Assembly (NCBI RefSeq): GCF_932526225.1
Contig: NC_064047.1
Coordinates: 12,224,460 to 12,288,459, forward strand
Reading direction: 5' to 3'
Source: Nematostella vectensis
Taxonomy: Eukaryota; Cnidaria; Anthozoa; Actiniaria; Edwardsiidae
Length of the DNA stretch: 64,000 nt
In this document: in pieces, positions 30,311-42,066 of the stretch
Numbering within the stretch: the stretch's first letter is position 1
Layout of the letters: each line of letters starts with the position of its first letter
Notes under the pieces: model-generated
What the model saw: the letters and a program-made list of their open reading frames with translations, nothing else
Database searches by the model: none
Told to the model about the DNA's origin: nothing
Position numbers and translations under genes: made by a program

Positions 30311-33300
30311 ACAACGCCGCTGTTTTTTCTGTTTTGTTTAGCAGTTTAGTTTGTTATTATGTCATTTCTGAGCCCGCCTTGCGTGACAGAGGGCGGCGGT
30401 CTGAGTGACTGCGTGGGGGACTAGGGTCTGGATTCCTTTGCGTCTTTCCCGAAGGGTTGAGCAGACGCTTCCATTGTAAGTTGAGATTAGTCTGAGAAGA
30501 TTTCGACTAGAAACAGGTATTTATATCGCGTATTTACACCCTATTTTAACTATTAACTGTTCCTTTATGTGTTATTCGGGAAATTCGAAAGGTATTTAAG
30601 GCGTTTTAGAGAGAAAATATACTTTTTTTTCCAAACCTTGTATTTCGCATATTAATTGGCAATCTATATTTGATATTTATGTGTTATCTCACCCAATGTC
30701 TTGAGCTGTCAATGTAACAAAGCTGTACATCAAAGATTGGTACAGCTAGTTTTAAAAGAAACGCTTACTCAAGATGAATCTTTTAGGCAATGATAAACCT
30801 CATAGCCAAATATAATTGATGTGTTTATCTGGTCATTTCAAACGGATAGGTCCATAGCAATAAACTGACAAATACAAAAGACCCGCGGGATCTAAAGTGC
30901 TAGTACAAAGCAACGCAGGATGCCTACATATTGTAACATTTTTTTCCAATACAAGAAGCATTTTGCGAAGTCTTTTACACTTGGAGTTTTAAAACTAATG
31001 TATTCTGATATTTGAGGCATCCCTTGTCAAACATTCCATTTATTTTTTACCCTTGGGTGCTCCCATGATTCAAATGATAGACCAAGCGTGAAGGTACAAA
31101 CAGTCATTTTGCCAATGTTGAAAATTCCATAGATTTATCTTCCCATAAAATAGCTTAATCCAAGTATCTGTTATGATCTATTCTTGTTGTCATTACTAGC
31201 ATTTTATTTACAAGGACAATATTGTTTTTTTGTGTTTGGGATCGGGTATTCGTACCTAGCAGGGGCCTAATAGGGTGTGAGGGTGCAGTAGGTATGATAA
31301 TTAGTATGGTGATGTAGGAGGGTGGTGGAAATAGGCTTGTGAGATAGTGTAGAGTGGTTATGGTGTGTAGATTAAAGTAGTGATGAAGAGGGTTATGGTG
31401 TAAATGATGGTGATAATTTTAGTGTGATGAGAGGTGGTTGTGTAGGATTAGGTGAAATGTGATTAATGATTGTGTAATTGGAGTGTGAGAAGTGAGAGAG
31501 AGAGGTCATGGGGTTATTAAGAAACGTGGGGGTGGTTAAGATTATGGATTATAAGATAACGAGTAAAGGTTGTTTAGGAAATGGGGTATCCAAAAATAGT
31601 AAAGAGAGTTGTGAATGAGGGATTATTGTGTTGAGTGGAGGAGGTAATGTAGTAGATATGGTATTATGTGGGGATTAAAACAGTTGTGACCGGTTAATGG
31701 TGGCGAGTGTTTATGTTGCGGATATGTGAGAAGGTGATGTAGAAATTAGTGAAATCTAATAAATGAAGAGTGTAATTAATGTTGAATGGAAGGATATTGT
31801 GACATGAATATGTAGTGTAGGTTAAAATGTTTGTGATATGTAGGTGTGAAAAAATAGCATATAAGTAAAGAATTTTTTTTTATTAATTGTTGAGAGAAAA
31901 TGTAGTTAGCAGTAACTGAGGTGCGTATAGTGAGGGTGGAGGTATGCATCTAATGGGGTATCTAGTTGCGGTATGATTGGCAGGTGAAATTAAACAAATA
32001 ATAGAGGTAGAATGAGTGTTGCGAAAATGCTGATAACAAAATAAAAGCGCTGTTATACGATGAAAGGAAACAATGGTGAAAATGGCTAGCACTGTGTGTA
32101 GAATCGGTAAAGTGAGGGCACAGCCCTAGCCACCAACCTCATAACACACCGCACCCCCACACCCCCACCACACCACACTGCACCTCACCTCCCAGCTCTC
32201 CTCCCCACACCTACCACAGAACGTGCCCTACTACCCACACCAATGGCTACATACTACATACAACCCACAGACAACTCAACGACACCAATTATTATTCTGC
32301 CGTCTCCCATGACCACATACTCTCACAAGACATTTCCCTGTACACCCATCAATTGTTTCAAGACAACATTATCGATGAGCACACTCATGATTTCCTACTC
32401 CCCCACACACCCCTGTTCTACATATTACCCAAAATTCACAAACTCAACACCCCTGGCCGCCCAATCATCTCAGGCTGCCAATCGTCCACCGAAAAACTCT
32501 CAATCTTTCTTGACCACTACCTCAAGAAATTTGTACCCCACATCCCGTCCTACATCAAGGATACCACACACTTTCTACAAACAGTCCTCTCCCTCCCCAC
32601 ACCACTACCAGACACATGTTTTCTTGTCACAATTGATGTCACCTCACTCTGCTACAACATCCCACATGAGGTGTTTGGGGTTGCAAACTTCACATGAGAA
32701 ATGTGAATGTCTCTGCTTTGTGGTTATTGAAATGAGTAGAAAACGAATAACTCGTTTTCTTATGCTCTAATTGTTTTGTGTGAAAATGGCAACATCCGCC
32801 AGCGAAAATAAAGAAATAAGAGAATAAGAGATATATTGTTTGTGTTTGTACTGCTGATATGAGTAGCAATGGAATAACCATTTTCTTATGCTCTTCTAGT
32901 TTTTTTCTTGAAGAAATGGCAACATCCGCCAGCAGGCGCCTCGAGGATGAGGTGACATGCTCTTTGTGTATAGAGCACTTCAACGATCCTAGAGTGCTCC
33001 CTTGCTTGCACTCATTTTGTCGGCACTGCCTGGAAGAGCTGGCAGTGCACTCTGAAGGGAAAGGAAAACTTGTGTGCCCCCTCTGTAAGTCGGAATTCCA
33101 GGTAATCTGTCATATCAAAAATACATCCATTACTTAATGAGACCTGGAACAACTTTGTGTGACAAAAGTTTTGCTTTACCGAAGAAATGGATTCAACGAA
33201 ATTTCGAAAGAGAAAAGCGGAATTGAATTCTTCTCACAAGAAATGTGGCTCCATTTTTTAACACTTTATGAGTATTAAACTGTTTAAAGATAAAAAAAAT

Positions 33301-36300
33301 TGATTTTTATATTAAAACAATGCAGATACATCCCAGCGTAGCTATGTTCTAAAGCCCTCCCTCCCCTGAAACCTATTGCAAACTCCGTTATAACTCTATT
33401 TTACTGATTATTGTTCTAGATTTCCCCAGCAGATGTTCCGAGTTTGAAGGTGAATTTCATGATCAACAGTATTCTCTCTGTTCTATTGTTGACATCTGAA
33501 GACTCAAAGAAGAAACCAGCTTGTGAATCGTGTGATAGTGGTGAGCCTGCCCAAGGGAGATGTAACGAGTGCGATCACTTTGTCTGTGAGCAGTGCATCT
33601 CGACTCATAAGAGATTTCGACCAGTGCAACACCACACTATCCTCAGTCTTGATGAGATCAAAAGCGGAAAGTTACTTGCAATGAGCAAGGCTTCCTTCTG
33701 CACCAAACATAAGGGTAAAAAGCTGAAACTGTTTTGCGAATCTTGTAAGGAAGTAATTTGCCGGTACTGCACCGTTGTTGATCATAAAAATCATGATAAC
33801 CTTTTCACAAGTGATGTTATCTCTCGAGAGAAAGAAGAAATATTGGGAAGAGCAAAAAAAGTTGCATCAAAACTCACCGACATTGAACAGGCGATGGCAT
33901 TGGTAGAAGAGGCTCAACAACATATCGAGGAAAATAAACGTGCGACCAGAAGGGATCTGGATGCGTTCATTGATAAGCAGATAGGTACTCTTGAGAAGAT
34001 GCGATCAGATCTTAGAGGGGAGATCGAGTCAGCTTGTCAAAAGCAAGAGAAGCAGCTGACTGCCCAGAGAGAGACTCTATCCATGAGACTTGCAAGTGCT
34101 CGTAGCAGTTTGGAGTTTGCTGAGAGAATGTGCAGGGATGCAAATGATGTGGATGTCTTGTCCATCAGGAAAGAAGTGCTATCCCAGCTATCAAGTCTAG
34201 CAGAGAAACCCGTGGATCAGCCTTGTACGGAGGGTGGAGTTCGTCTAGAAGTGGATGAGAAGTATTGGGGTTCTTTGACAAAGAAGATCTCAGTTGAGCA
34301 TACAGGTAAATTATCTAATACAGTTGTGTCCTGATTATAAATAACTGTAATCCTCTGCTATCAAACCTCACAAAGAAAATTAATTTCCACGTTGACTGCT
34401 TTTTTCTACCCCAGTAATTCGATGCCTTATCTCATGATAATGTAAAAAGTAATTTTTGTTCTTCCATTCATGTAGGTTTTCTAAGTATGTATACCCCGTA
34501 TGTATTATTCCTATTTATTATGTTATGGGCAGCCACCGAAGGGAGCAAAGCCGCAGTTCTAATCTAAATATAATTGAGCAAGATTGAGCTCAATTCGTGA
34601 GCAAGGGGCATTTCGCGACGAGTAGAATACATAAAAGCATACCATAAATCACAAGTCTTTGTTTATAATATTTCTTGATAAAAAGCAATTCAGTTGTAGA
34701 TCTTTTGCTGAATGGTAGTTCTACAAGCAAAAGGTGGTTACGGGTTAGGTTTATCCGTAATAATAATGGTGATCAAGTCCAGCGTTGGTGACATTTCGAT
34801 GATTGTCCTATGTATACATTTTTTTCAGGAGGGGATTTCGATCCTTTCTGTAATTGACAGAGCTATGCCTTTTACAAAAATTCAATCTTGATGATAGAAC
34901 TTTGGGCCCAGAATACTCTAGGAATCTTGAATATGAGGCAGGAGTTTGAGCGACCACACAACAACATCCAGCGACAATCTATACTAACCTTTTGGGTAAC
35001 ACACAGTGGAATTATTAGACAGACATTATTTGTTTGAGACATGATGAGGATAAGAAATTTTGCCTTCTTGATAAAAAGAATATTGGTTACTTATCTGGTG
35101 ATGGTGTAGTTTTCGGCGAAGGGATTTTAATCCTTTCTGTAATTGACAGAGAGTGTCTTTTGACACAAATCCAATCCTGATGGTGGAACTTTGGGCCCAG
35201 AATACTCTAGGAATCTTGATTTGGGGCAGGACTTTGTACGACCACACAACAACAGCAGCAACAATTTGTACTAACCCTTTGGGTGACACACATATACACT
35301 GACTTTATTTGTTTGAGACATGATGAGGATAAGGAATTGTGCCTTCTTGATAAAAAGAGTATTGGTTACTTATCTGGTGATGGTGTAACTCCGTTTGTAG
35401 GTCTTGAGCAGTCCGCCATCTTCAGCGGCAAAGGTCCAGAGTACCTCCGAGATCTCTTGGGATTCCTGAAGCCCGTGCAGCAAAGTCCCAAGAGTCGCTG
35501 GGTCAGATGTTTCTCAGCAAAGAGAGATGGCTGGGCTGCCAGGACCTTCCACGAAAAATGCGACGGCAAAGCGCCGAACATCGTACTCGTTAGTGTTGGA
35601 GGAAGATACGTGTTTGGTGGCTACTCTGACGTAGCGTGGACAAGTGAGTACACTAATGGATACCAGAAGGGTCGTAGCAGGGTATGAGGGTCGAGATGTC
35701 CGATCATGTTTGTAAAAAGAAACCATTTAACCTATTTTTGTTCATTACCATGAACTTTTAACTTAAGACTTGCAGTACTTTTTCCTAAGCCACCTTCCAC
35801 CCAATATGTATTAAGTCATATGATGAAAGGATTGGATCGACAAATATAGATATAGTTTGTTAGCAGCTACCATGGTAATACATGAGGTGAGCTCGTTAAT
35901 TTTTCTGTTTGGTGCAGGAAAATGTTTTTACATAATTACAAGATTTTTCCTTGGACAACCCTTAAAGGAGGTGTTACTAAAATCGAGAAATAAAAAAGAA
36001 ACTCTGAATATCTTAGCGCAATTACATTCCTACTACTTCTGTTATTTATTTCGTGTTACATCGCAATACTGTAACTCAGATTCCTCAGAAAGCAGTTTTA
36101 TGTCTAAATCGCAATACTGTAACTCAGATTCTTCCGAAAGCAGTTTCGTGTCTACATCGCAATACTGTAACTCAGATTCTTCCGAAAGCAGTTTCGTGTC
36201 TACATCGCAATACTGTAACTCAGATTCTTCCGAAAGCAGTTTCGTGTCTACATCGCAATACTGTAATCCAGATTCTTCAGAAAGCAGTTTCGTGTCTACA

Positions 36301-39300
36301 TCGCTATACTGTAACTCAGATTCTTCCCAAAGCAGTTTCGTGTCTACATCGCAATACTGTAACTCAGATTCTTCCGAAAGCAGTTTCGTGTCTACATCGC
36401 AATACTGTAACTCAGATTCTTCCGAAAGCAGTTTCGTGTCTACATCGCAATACTGTAATTCAGATTCTTCCGAAAGCAGTTTCGTGTCTACATCGCAATA
36501 CTGTAATTCAGATTCTTCCGAAAGCAGTTTCGTGTCTACATCGCAATACTGTAATTCAGATTCTTCCGAAAGCAGTTTCGTGTCTACATCGCAATACTGT
36601 AATTCCGATTCTTCCGAAAGCAGTTTTATGTCTACATCGCAATACTGTAACTCAGATTTTTCCGAAAGCAGTTTTATGTCTACATCGCAATACTGTAATT
36701 AAGATTCTTCCGAAAGCAGTTTTATGTCTACATCGCAATACTGTAATTCAGATTCTTCCGAAAGCAGTTTCGTGCCTACATCGCAATACTGTAACTCAGA
36801 TTCTTCCGAAAGCAGTTTCGTGTCTACATCGCAATTCTGTAATTCAGATTCTTCCAAAAGCAGTTTTATGTCTACATCGCAATACTGTAATTCAGATTCT
36901 TCCAAAAGCAGTTTCGTGTCTACATCGCAATACTGTGATTTAGATTCTTCCGAAAGCAGTTTCGTGTCTACATCGCAATACTGTAACTCAGATTCTTCCG
37001 AAAGCAGTTTTATGTCTACATCGCAATACTGTAATTCAGATTCTTCCAAAAGCAGTTTTATGTCTACATCGCAATACTGTAATTCAGATTCTTCCGAAAG
37101 CAGCTTCGTGTCTACATCGCAATACTGTAATTCAGATTCTTCCGAAAGCAGTTTCGTGTTTGCATCGCAATACTGTAATTCAGATTCTTCCAAAAGCAGT
37201 TTCGTGTCTACATCGCAATACTGTAATTCAGATTCTTCCAAAAGCAGTTTCGTGTCTGCATCGCAATACTGTAATTCAGATTCTTCCGAAAGCAGTTTCG
37301 TGTTTACATCGCAATACTGTAATTCAGATTCTTCCAAAAGCAGTTTCGTGTCTACATCGCAATACTGTAATTCAGATTCTTCCAAAAGCAGCTTCGTGTC
37401 TACATCGCACTACTGTAACTCAGATTTTTCCGAAAGCAGTTTCGTGTCTACATCGCAATACTGTAACTCAGATTCTTCCGAAAGCAGTTTCGTGTCTACA
37501 TCGCAATTCTGTAATTCAGATTCTTCCGAAAGCAGTTTCGTGTCTACATCGCAATTCTGTAATTCAGATTCTTCCGAAAGCAGCTTCGTGTCTACATCGC
37601 AATACTGTAATTCAGATTCTTCCGAAAGCAGCTTCGTGTCTACATCGCAATACTGTAATTCAGATTCTTCCGAAAGCAGTTTCGTGTCTACATCGCAATA
37701 CTGTAATTCAGATTCTTCCGAAAGCAGTTTCGTGTCTACATCGCAATACTGTAACTCAGATTCTTCCGAAAGCAGTTTCGTGTCTACATCGCAATACTGT
37801 AATTCAGATTCTTCCGAAAGCAGTTTCGTGTCTACATCGCAATACTGTAATTCAGATTCTTCCGAAAGCAGTTTCGTGTCTACATCGCAATACTGTAATT
37901 CAGATTCTTCCGAAAGCAGTTTCGTGTCTACATCGCAATACTGTAACTCAGATTCTTCCAAAAGCAGTTTCGTGTCTACATCGCAATACTGTAATTCAGA
38001 TTCTTCCGAAAGCAGTTTCATGTCTACATCGCAATACTGTAATTCAGATTCTTCCGAAAGCAGTTTCGTGTCTACATCGCAATACTGTAATTCAGATTCT
38101 TCCGAAAGCAGTTTCATGTCTACATCGCAATACTGTAACTCAGATTCTTCCAAAAGCAGTTTCGTGTCTACATCGCAATACTGTAATTCAGATTCTTCCG
38201 AAAGCAGTTTCATTTCTACATCGCAATACTGTAACTCAGATTCTTCCAAAAGCAGTTTCGTGTCTACATCGCAATACTGTAATTCAGATTCTTCCGAAAG
38301 CAGTTTCATGTCTACATCGCAATACTGTAATTCAGATGCTTCCGAAAGCAGTTTCGTGTCTACATCGCAATAGTGTAATTCAGATTCTTCCGAAAGCAGT
38401 TTCGTGTCTACATCGCAATACTGTAATCCAGATGCTTCCGAAAGCAGTTTCGTGTCTACATCGCAATACTGTAACTCAGATTCTTCCGAAAGCAGTTTCG
38501 TGTCTACATCGCAATACTGTAATTCAGATTCTTCCGAAAGCAGTTTCGTGTCTACATCGCAATACTGTAATTCAGATTCTTCCGAAAGCAGTTTCGTGTC
38601 TACATCGCAATACTGTAATTCAGATTCTTCCAAAAGCAGCTTCGTGTCTACATCGCAATACTGTAATTCAGATTCTTCAGAAAGCAGTTTCGTGTCTACA
38701 TCGCAATACTGTAATTCCGATTCTCCCGAAAGCAGTTTTATGTCGGAGTATCCAGAGAGAAGCCGGCAGAAGGAAGATCTTAGGAGCCAAGTTTATTTTT
38801 CTTTCGATAATCTTTCTAATTATCGTTTCATAATTTATCGTGTTTGGGGACAAACACAAGGTTGACAAGGGAGGTATGTTATAGGACGGTTTGTCATATT
38901 ATTATGGTTATAGATTATTGTCGTCTAGTATTTCATGTTCCTATCTTGAAGTTTTATTTATCTTTCAAGGATAATTAAGATTTTGTTTACAATTGATGGT
39001 TTTCTTAGTCTAGATTTTAGCACGCCCGTGGACCCTCCGCATCGATGACCTTTTGGTGCGTCTAAATCCAGGGAGTGTACTTTTTCTTATACGTGGCGAA
39101 CAGTTAAATTCTTTCTAAATTGTATGCCACCGCCCTCACCCCTTGGTTTAGACATCTCTACTTGTATCGTTATTTCAATTAGGGGAAACTGTTGTAGACA
39201 CGCGCTCTTTCAGTATGCGCAGTTAAGTTTTAAACGTTGCTTAATCATTAGTGTTATTTTAGAGTTACTTTGACTTCATAGATTATTCTGTAAATACGCA

Positions 39301-40563
39301 GGGACGAGAGACCAACTCTGTGATTTCCCACGCCATCACGCTTTTGTCTGATTGGTTCATTTTGCCAAATTTTCTCCGTTTCCTCTTGAATTGTTTTACA
39401 TTCAAGATTGTTTTACATATTTCCTTTCATGTGGGACCACTACATGGGTATCTGTCTGGTCCAAGGGTATAAATATAGCGAGCCTAATTCTGTACTTATG
39501 CTGCTGCTGTGGCCAAACATTTGGAAAGCATTGAAAAACGCCAGCCTTGCCTTCGTCTTCATCTCCGTCTTAAGGATCCCGGCTTGTGCCCCTAACATTA
39601 ATTCATACAATGGGAAATAATTTTGATTATTTTTGCTTTTTATCTTATGTTAATTAATAGAGATTATTTTTTACCGTTGTTTTGACTAAAAATATCACTC
39701 TAAGCTCCATTGAAGGGTTGTGGGTAAGCGATCAATTGTATCTTTTTCCCATCGGCAATTCAATCACCATCCTTAGATGTATTTTACAGTAAAATAGCTT
39801 GACATTCCTATTCTTTCATCAGAGGAGATACTAGGTATTATATAAAATGTGGTAGGACTGTATTTCTATTTCTTTTGGTCAACTTTTTGCGAACACGGCA
39901 TCTAATAAATCTCCATGAAATCTCTAATAAGCCCCTGGGGTCTTGACAAAATCTGCTCGATTAGAAGGAGGGGCTTGTTTCAAAACCTTTTTTTCATGTT
40001 CTGACACTAGGTATTTCGGCCCCTATAAAAGGTGTTATAAATTAGTGCTTATTACTCGTACAAATATAGATAAATCTAGCAACAGTCAATTGTTCCTTTT
40101 GGAAAGATGTTTCTTCGGGGTTAGGGGTGAGGACTCAATTTCATTGAATTTTAATAATACGAGTTCGCACGGTTTTTGCTTTTTTTATTCTAGTTTTTAT
40201 TATAAAAATAACGCATTTTGTTTTATGTTCTTCAAAGTGAGTGGCCGAGGATACCAGTCCTCCACCAAGTCATTCTTGTTCACGCTGTGTAACAAGAATG
40301 GCTACCGCCCTGAAAAGTTGTCATTGAGGCGCACGCCAGATAGAAACGCCATTTGTGACTACACAAGATGCGGTCCGGTGTTTGGTGGTGATCATGACCT
40401 GTTTATCGCTGACAACGCGGGGGGTAATGAAGGGTCCCATACGTTTTCACGCACGTATGCTCGTCCCCAGGGCGCCCCATCTGATGGCGAGTGTGACGTC
40501 TTTGCTGGCACCTGGACATTCACACCCGACGAAATGGAGGTGTTTCACGAGGTGGTGGACTGA
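30310..40563 (+). CDS. TRIM-TLDc fusion gene (RING, two B-boxes, coiled coil, TLDc)
   Basis: Composite gene. Coding exons are 32916-33101 (phase 0 out), 33420-34305 (0 in, 1 out), 35401-35643 (1-1) and 40238-40563 (1 in, TGA stop). They sum to 1641 nt, or 546 residues with no internal stop. A 5'UTR exon ends at 30475. Residues 15-57 form a C3HC4 RING, 97-134 B-box 1, 156-187 B-box 2, about 190-330 a coiled coil, and about 358-546 a TLDc domain. TRIM proteins are E3 ubiquitin ligases that self-assemble through the coiled coil. TLDc is a fold known from oxidation-resistance and V-ATPase-binding proteins. The combined function here is inference: a RING ligase with a TLDc targeting module. A paralogue starts at 60.6 kb. 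Confidence 0.85.
30360..30475 (+). other. Putative 5'UTR exon of the TRIM-TLDc gene
   Basis: The sequence CCTTGCGTGACAGAGGGCGG onward ends at a strong donor (CCATT|GTAAGTTGAG). The same block recurs at 60659-60756, upstream of the second TRIM gene, with the same donor. This conservation between paralogues outside the ORFs supports a transcribed leader exon or core promoter. The transcription start is not determined. Confidence 0.5.
31260..32690. mobile_element. Penelope-like element RT fragment with a strand-asymmetric flank
   Basis: Plus strand 32353-32690 encodes FYILPKIHKLNTPGRPIISG, LPSYIKDT-like IPSYIKDTTHFL and LVTIDVTSLCYNIPHE. These are RT motifs of Penelope-like elements (KIHK.. PGRPI.S, SYIKDT, DV.SLYTNIPH). 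The fragment stops where homology to the paralogue's intron resumes (GTTGCAAACTTCACATGAGA). Base composition flips at about 32100: strongly G-rich on + before, strongly C-rich after. Confidence 0.7.
32786..32827 (+). other. Duplicated start-codon region of the RING exon (decoy short ORF)
   Basis: ATGGCAACATCCGCCAGC, identical to the true start at 32916, occurs here 130 bp earlier. It then diverges to a stop after 13 codons (MATSASENKEIRE). The preceding sequence (TTTTCTTATGCTCT) is duplicated as well. If transcribed in the leader it would act as an upstream ORF; if spliced out it is only an intronic scar. Confidence 0.6.
32916..33101 (+). CDS. TRIM-TLDc exon: RING finger
   Basis: 62 codons from ATG to donor CAG|GTAATC. 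Zinc ligands C15, C18, C30, H32, C35, C38, C54 and C57 form a complete C3HC4 RING (CSLC, LPCLHSFCRHC, CPLC). RING domains recruit E2-ubiquitin. The ATG was chosen because the paralogue has its ATG at the same place right after an acceptor (62719). Upstream in-frame codons here could be intron or leader. Confidence 0.85.
33420..34305 (+). CDS. TRIM-TLDc exon: B-box 1, B-box 2 and coiled coil
   Basis: Acceptor TTGTTCTAG, donor ACAG|GTAAAT. B-box 1 is CESC...C NEC...CEQC with terminal histidines (residues 97-134). B-box 2 is C156..H159, C168, C171, C176, C179, H184, H187, all ligands present. A long heptad-rich helix follows (EKEEILGRAKKVASKLTDI, then EKQLTAQRETLSMRLASA), the antiparallel dimerisation coil of TRIM proteins. 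Confidence 0.85.
35401..35643 (+). CDS. TRIM-TLDc exon: first half of TLDc domain
   Basis: Acceptor CCGTTTGTAG, donor ACAA|GTGAGT, phase 1-1, 243 nt. It contains SAIFSGKGPEYLRDLLGFL, SRWVRCFSAKRDGWAARTFH, CDGKAPN and GGRYVFGGYSDVAWT. The RDGW..R.FH..CDGK.PN and GG..FGGYSD.AW blocks are TLDc signatures. The phase continues from the coiled-coil exon and into 40238. Confidence 0.85.
35857..36060. other. Intron sequence before the 48-bp minisatellite
   Basis: A hydrophobic open frame runs from here into the minisatellite, but it lies in the TLDc intron, carries no domain and continues only because the repeat is stop-poor. Confidence 0.4.
36061..38748. repeat. 48-bp minisatellite, 56 copies, no net indel
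   Basis: Unit TCGCAATACTGTAACTCAGA plus TTCTTCCGAAAGCAGTTTCG and TGTCTACA. It begins at 36061 and the same register recurs every 240 bp (5 units) to 38701, so 56 units show no net length change. Three of the frames are almost open (16-residue repeats SQYCNSDSSESSFVST, HRNTVIQILPKAVSCL and minus-strand SEESELQYCDVDTKLL) but each is interrupted by stops. It lies wholly in the intron between the two TLDc exons. Confidence 0.95.
38749..40237. other. TLDc intron remainder
   Basis: Part of the 4.6-kb intron between TLDc exons. Short open frames (39352-39620) without recognisable domain. Nothing else seen. Confidence 0.5.
40238..40563 (+). CDS. TRIM-TLDc exon: second half of TLDc domain and stop
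   Basis: Acceptor TTCTTCAAAG, phase 1 in, stop TGA at 40561. It contains SSTKSFLFTLCNKNGYRPEK, RCGPVFGGDHDLFIADNA, then FAGTWTFTPDEMEVFHEVVD. KSFLFTL.N, the GP.FGGDHDL.I block and the terminal FTP.E.EVF are TLDc C-terminal features. The open frame extends upstream of the acceptor, but only this part is conserved domain. Confidence 0.85.
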
Positions 40564-41400
40564 ATACAGCTTTGAATGCCTGTAAAGTGACAATAGACAT
40601 AAAGACGTGTAAATATTTGTTAGTTGGTACTGTGTCATGAAATTAATCTATTTTTGAATAACGCTTCACCATCTTGTGATGTGACCCGCGGTGCATCTTG
40701 GGTAGCATGTAAATCACAAAATATCACATGCTGTGAAAACCCGCTAGCAAGGGTTACGGCACACGTTACTTTAGTCCAACCTTATTTAAAAACGTGTACA
40801 TCTCGAGTATATATACCCGAATATTATAACACAAATGCAAATTGTTAATTTTAATAATTATTCCTATAAGCTGTTAGAAACAATATGTCGTTTGGTCTAG
40901 ATAACCACGTACAAGTTGTGTGTGTGTTTTTTACTTCTTTTTTAAAAATTAAGAACGATGCCTAACACGTGTGTCTTTGCGTAGAGGGAAGGGGAAGGGA
41001 CTCCGATATTAGCAAGGTACAAGGTGAGGAAAAGCAATCAGAATTTATTAGATAACTCCTGGGGCTAAATAAATATCGAAGCTCAAATGCGTGCCTGGGG
41101 GAGGCTGGTTGACTCCCTTTGCGAACTCAAGCAAAATGCAGAGCATTGAAATATTGGGGGTTCTAAGAAATTTAGACCGTACCGGAAAAAAAGAATTTTA
41201 AAAACACAAAATTAAATATATTTAAGGTATGGTAAACCACACCCGACGCAGAAATACAAAAAAATCTTAAGACAGAGTCTGACATATATAGAACAACAAG
41301 TTAAATGAAATTAATAACTATGAATAGAAAGACCCTCGACATAAAACCAAATTGAGAACATTAAGGAAAGTTAAAATCACAGAATTGCGTTCACAAAGTT
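40564..41400. other. Downstream of TRIM-TLDc, no gene seen
   Basis: AT-rich, includes the 3'UTR of the TRIM-TLDc gene. No further domain-bearing frame. Confidence 0.45.
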
Positions 41401-41407
41401 TATGCCC

Positions 41408-41584
41408 AGTGCACACCATTGACATATCGACATTACGACATGGGCGCGCGCACTCTTATCTTCGACATAACGACATAAGATTAAAAAAACATGTTTTTTC
41501 TTTTATGTCCTGATGTCCATGTTGTTATGACGGGCTAAACATAGTGCTCGCGCCCATGTCGTTATGTTGCTAGTGTGCATTATT
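41408..41584. mobile_element. Small inverted-repeat element (MITE-like)
   Basis: The left arm GTGCACACCATTGACATATC ... CGACATGGGCGCGCGCACT is an imperfect inverted match of the right arm AGTGCTCGCGCCCATGTCGT ... CTAGTGTGCATTA. The interior has two further CGACATAACGACATAAG-type motifs. There is no coding capacity. Confidence 0.65.
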
Positions 41585-42022
41585 AAGCAACCACAAACTA
41601 GCTATGAAAACAGGACGACACAAAACCCCTGAACGAAAAACGTGCCCAATATGCTTGGTCAAAGTCGAGGACGAGGAACAACACTGATAAAATGCCCGGC
41701 ATATAATGAATTAAAGGAACGAATAAATGTATGGGTTTTTTTAATTCGCAACAAAACAGATTTGAAAGCGATTGCTCAGTTTGAACCAGGAGAGCGCGAC
41801 AAAAGAAATAGCTCAATTTTTTTGGGAAGCAACAAAAATGAGGGTAAGTGCGTTATAATTAGATCTATAATGACATCGCTACAAAGTAACATGATGCAAA
41901 ACATCAGGGATAGGAGAACGACTTGAATACCTGCTGTCTTTTTTAATATGAATGTATTCGGCAAAACCCGTGAATCAAAGATCAAAAGGTGCCAAAAAAA
42001 TTATTGAATTGGATCAGCATGA

Positions 42023-42023
<1 letters not shown>

Positions 42024-42061
<38 letters not shown>

Positions 42062-42066
42062 GGGGG
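42024..42066. repeat. Poly-G tract of 37 bases
   Basis: Uninterrupted G from 42024 to 42060, then AGGGGG. Read length errors are likely in such a run, so its exact size is uncertain. Confidence 0.9.

Noticed and set aside
32243-32770. 175-codon frame MATYYIQPTDNSTTP...
   Set aside because: It is a shadow frame of the Penelope-like RT fragment, whose motifs are in the other plus-strand frame.
36061-38748. CRISPR-like array
   Set aside because: There are no spacers: the 48-bp units are directly contiguous. The window is clearly animal DNA with introns.
35857-38865. Long SQYCNSDSSESSFVST-repeat proteins
   Set aside because: The array is flanked by the two halves of one TLDc domain with matching phases, so it is intronic. 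The frame has stops at about 36700 and 38371, and the other frames are equally open because the unit itself lacks stops.
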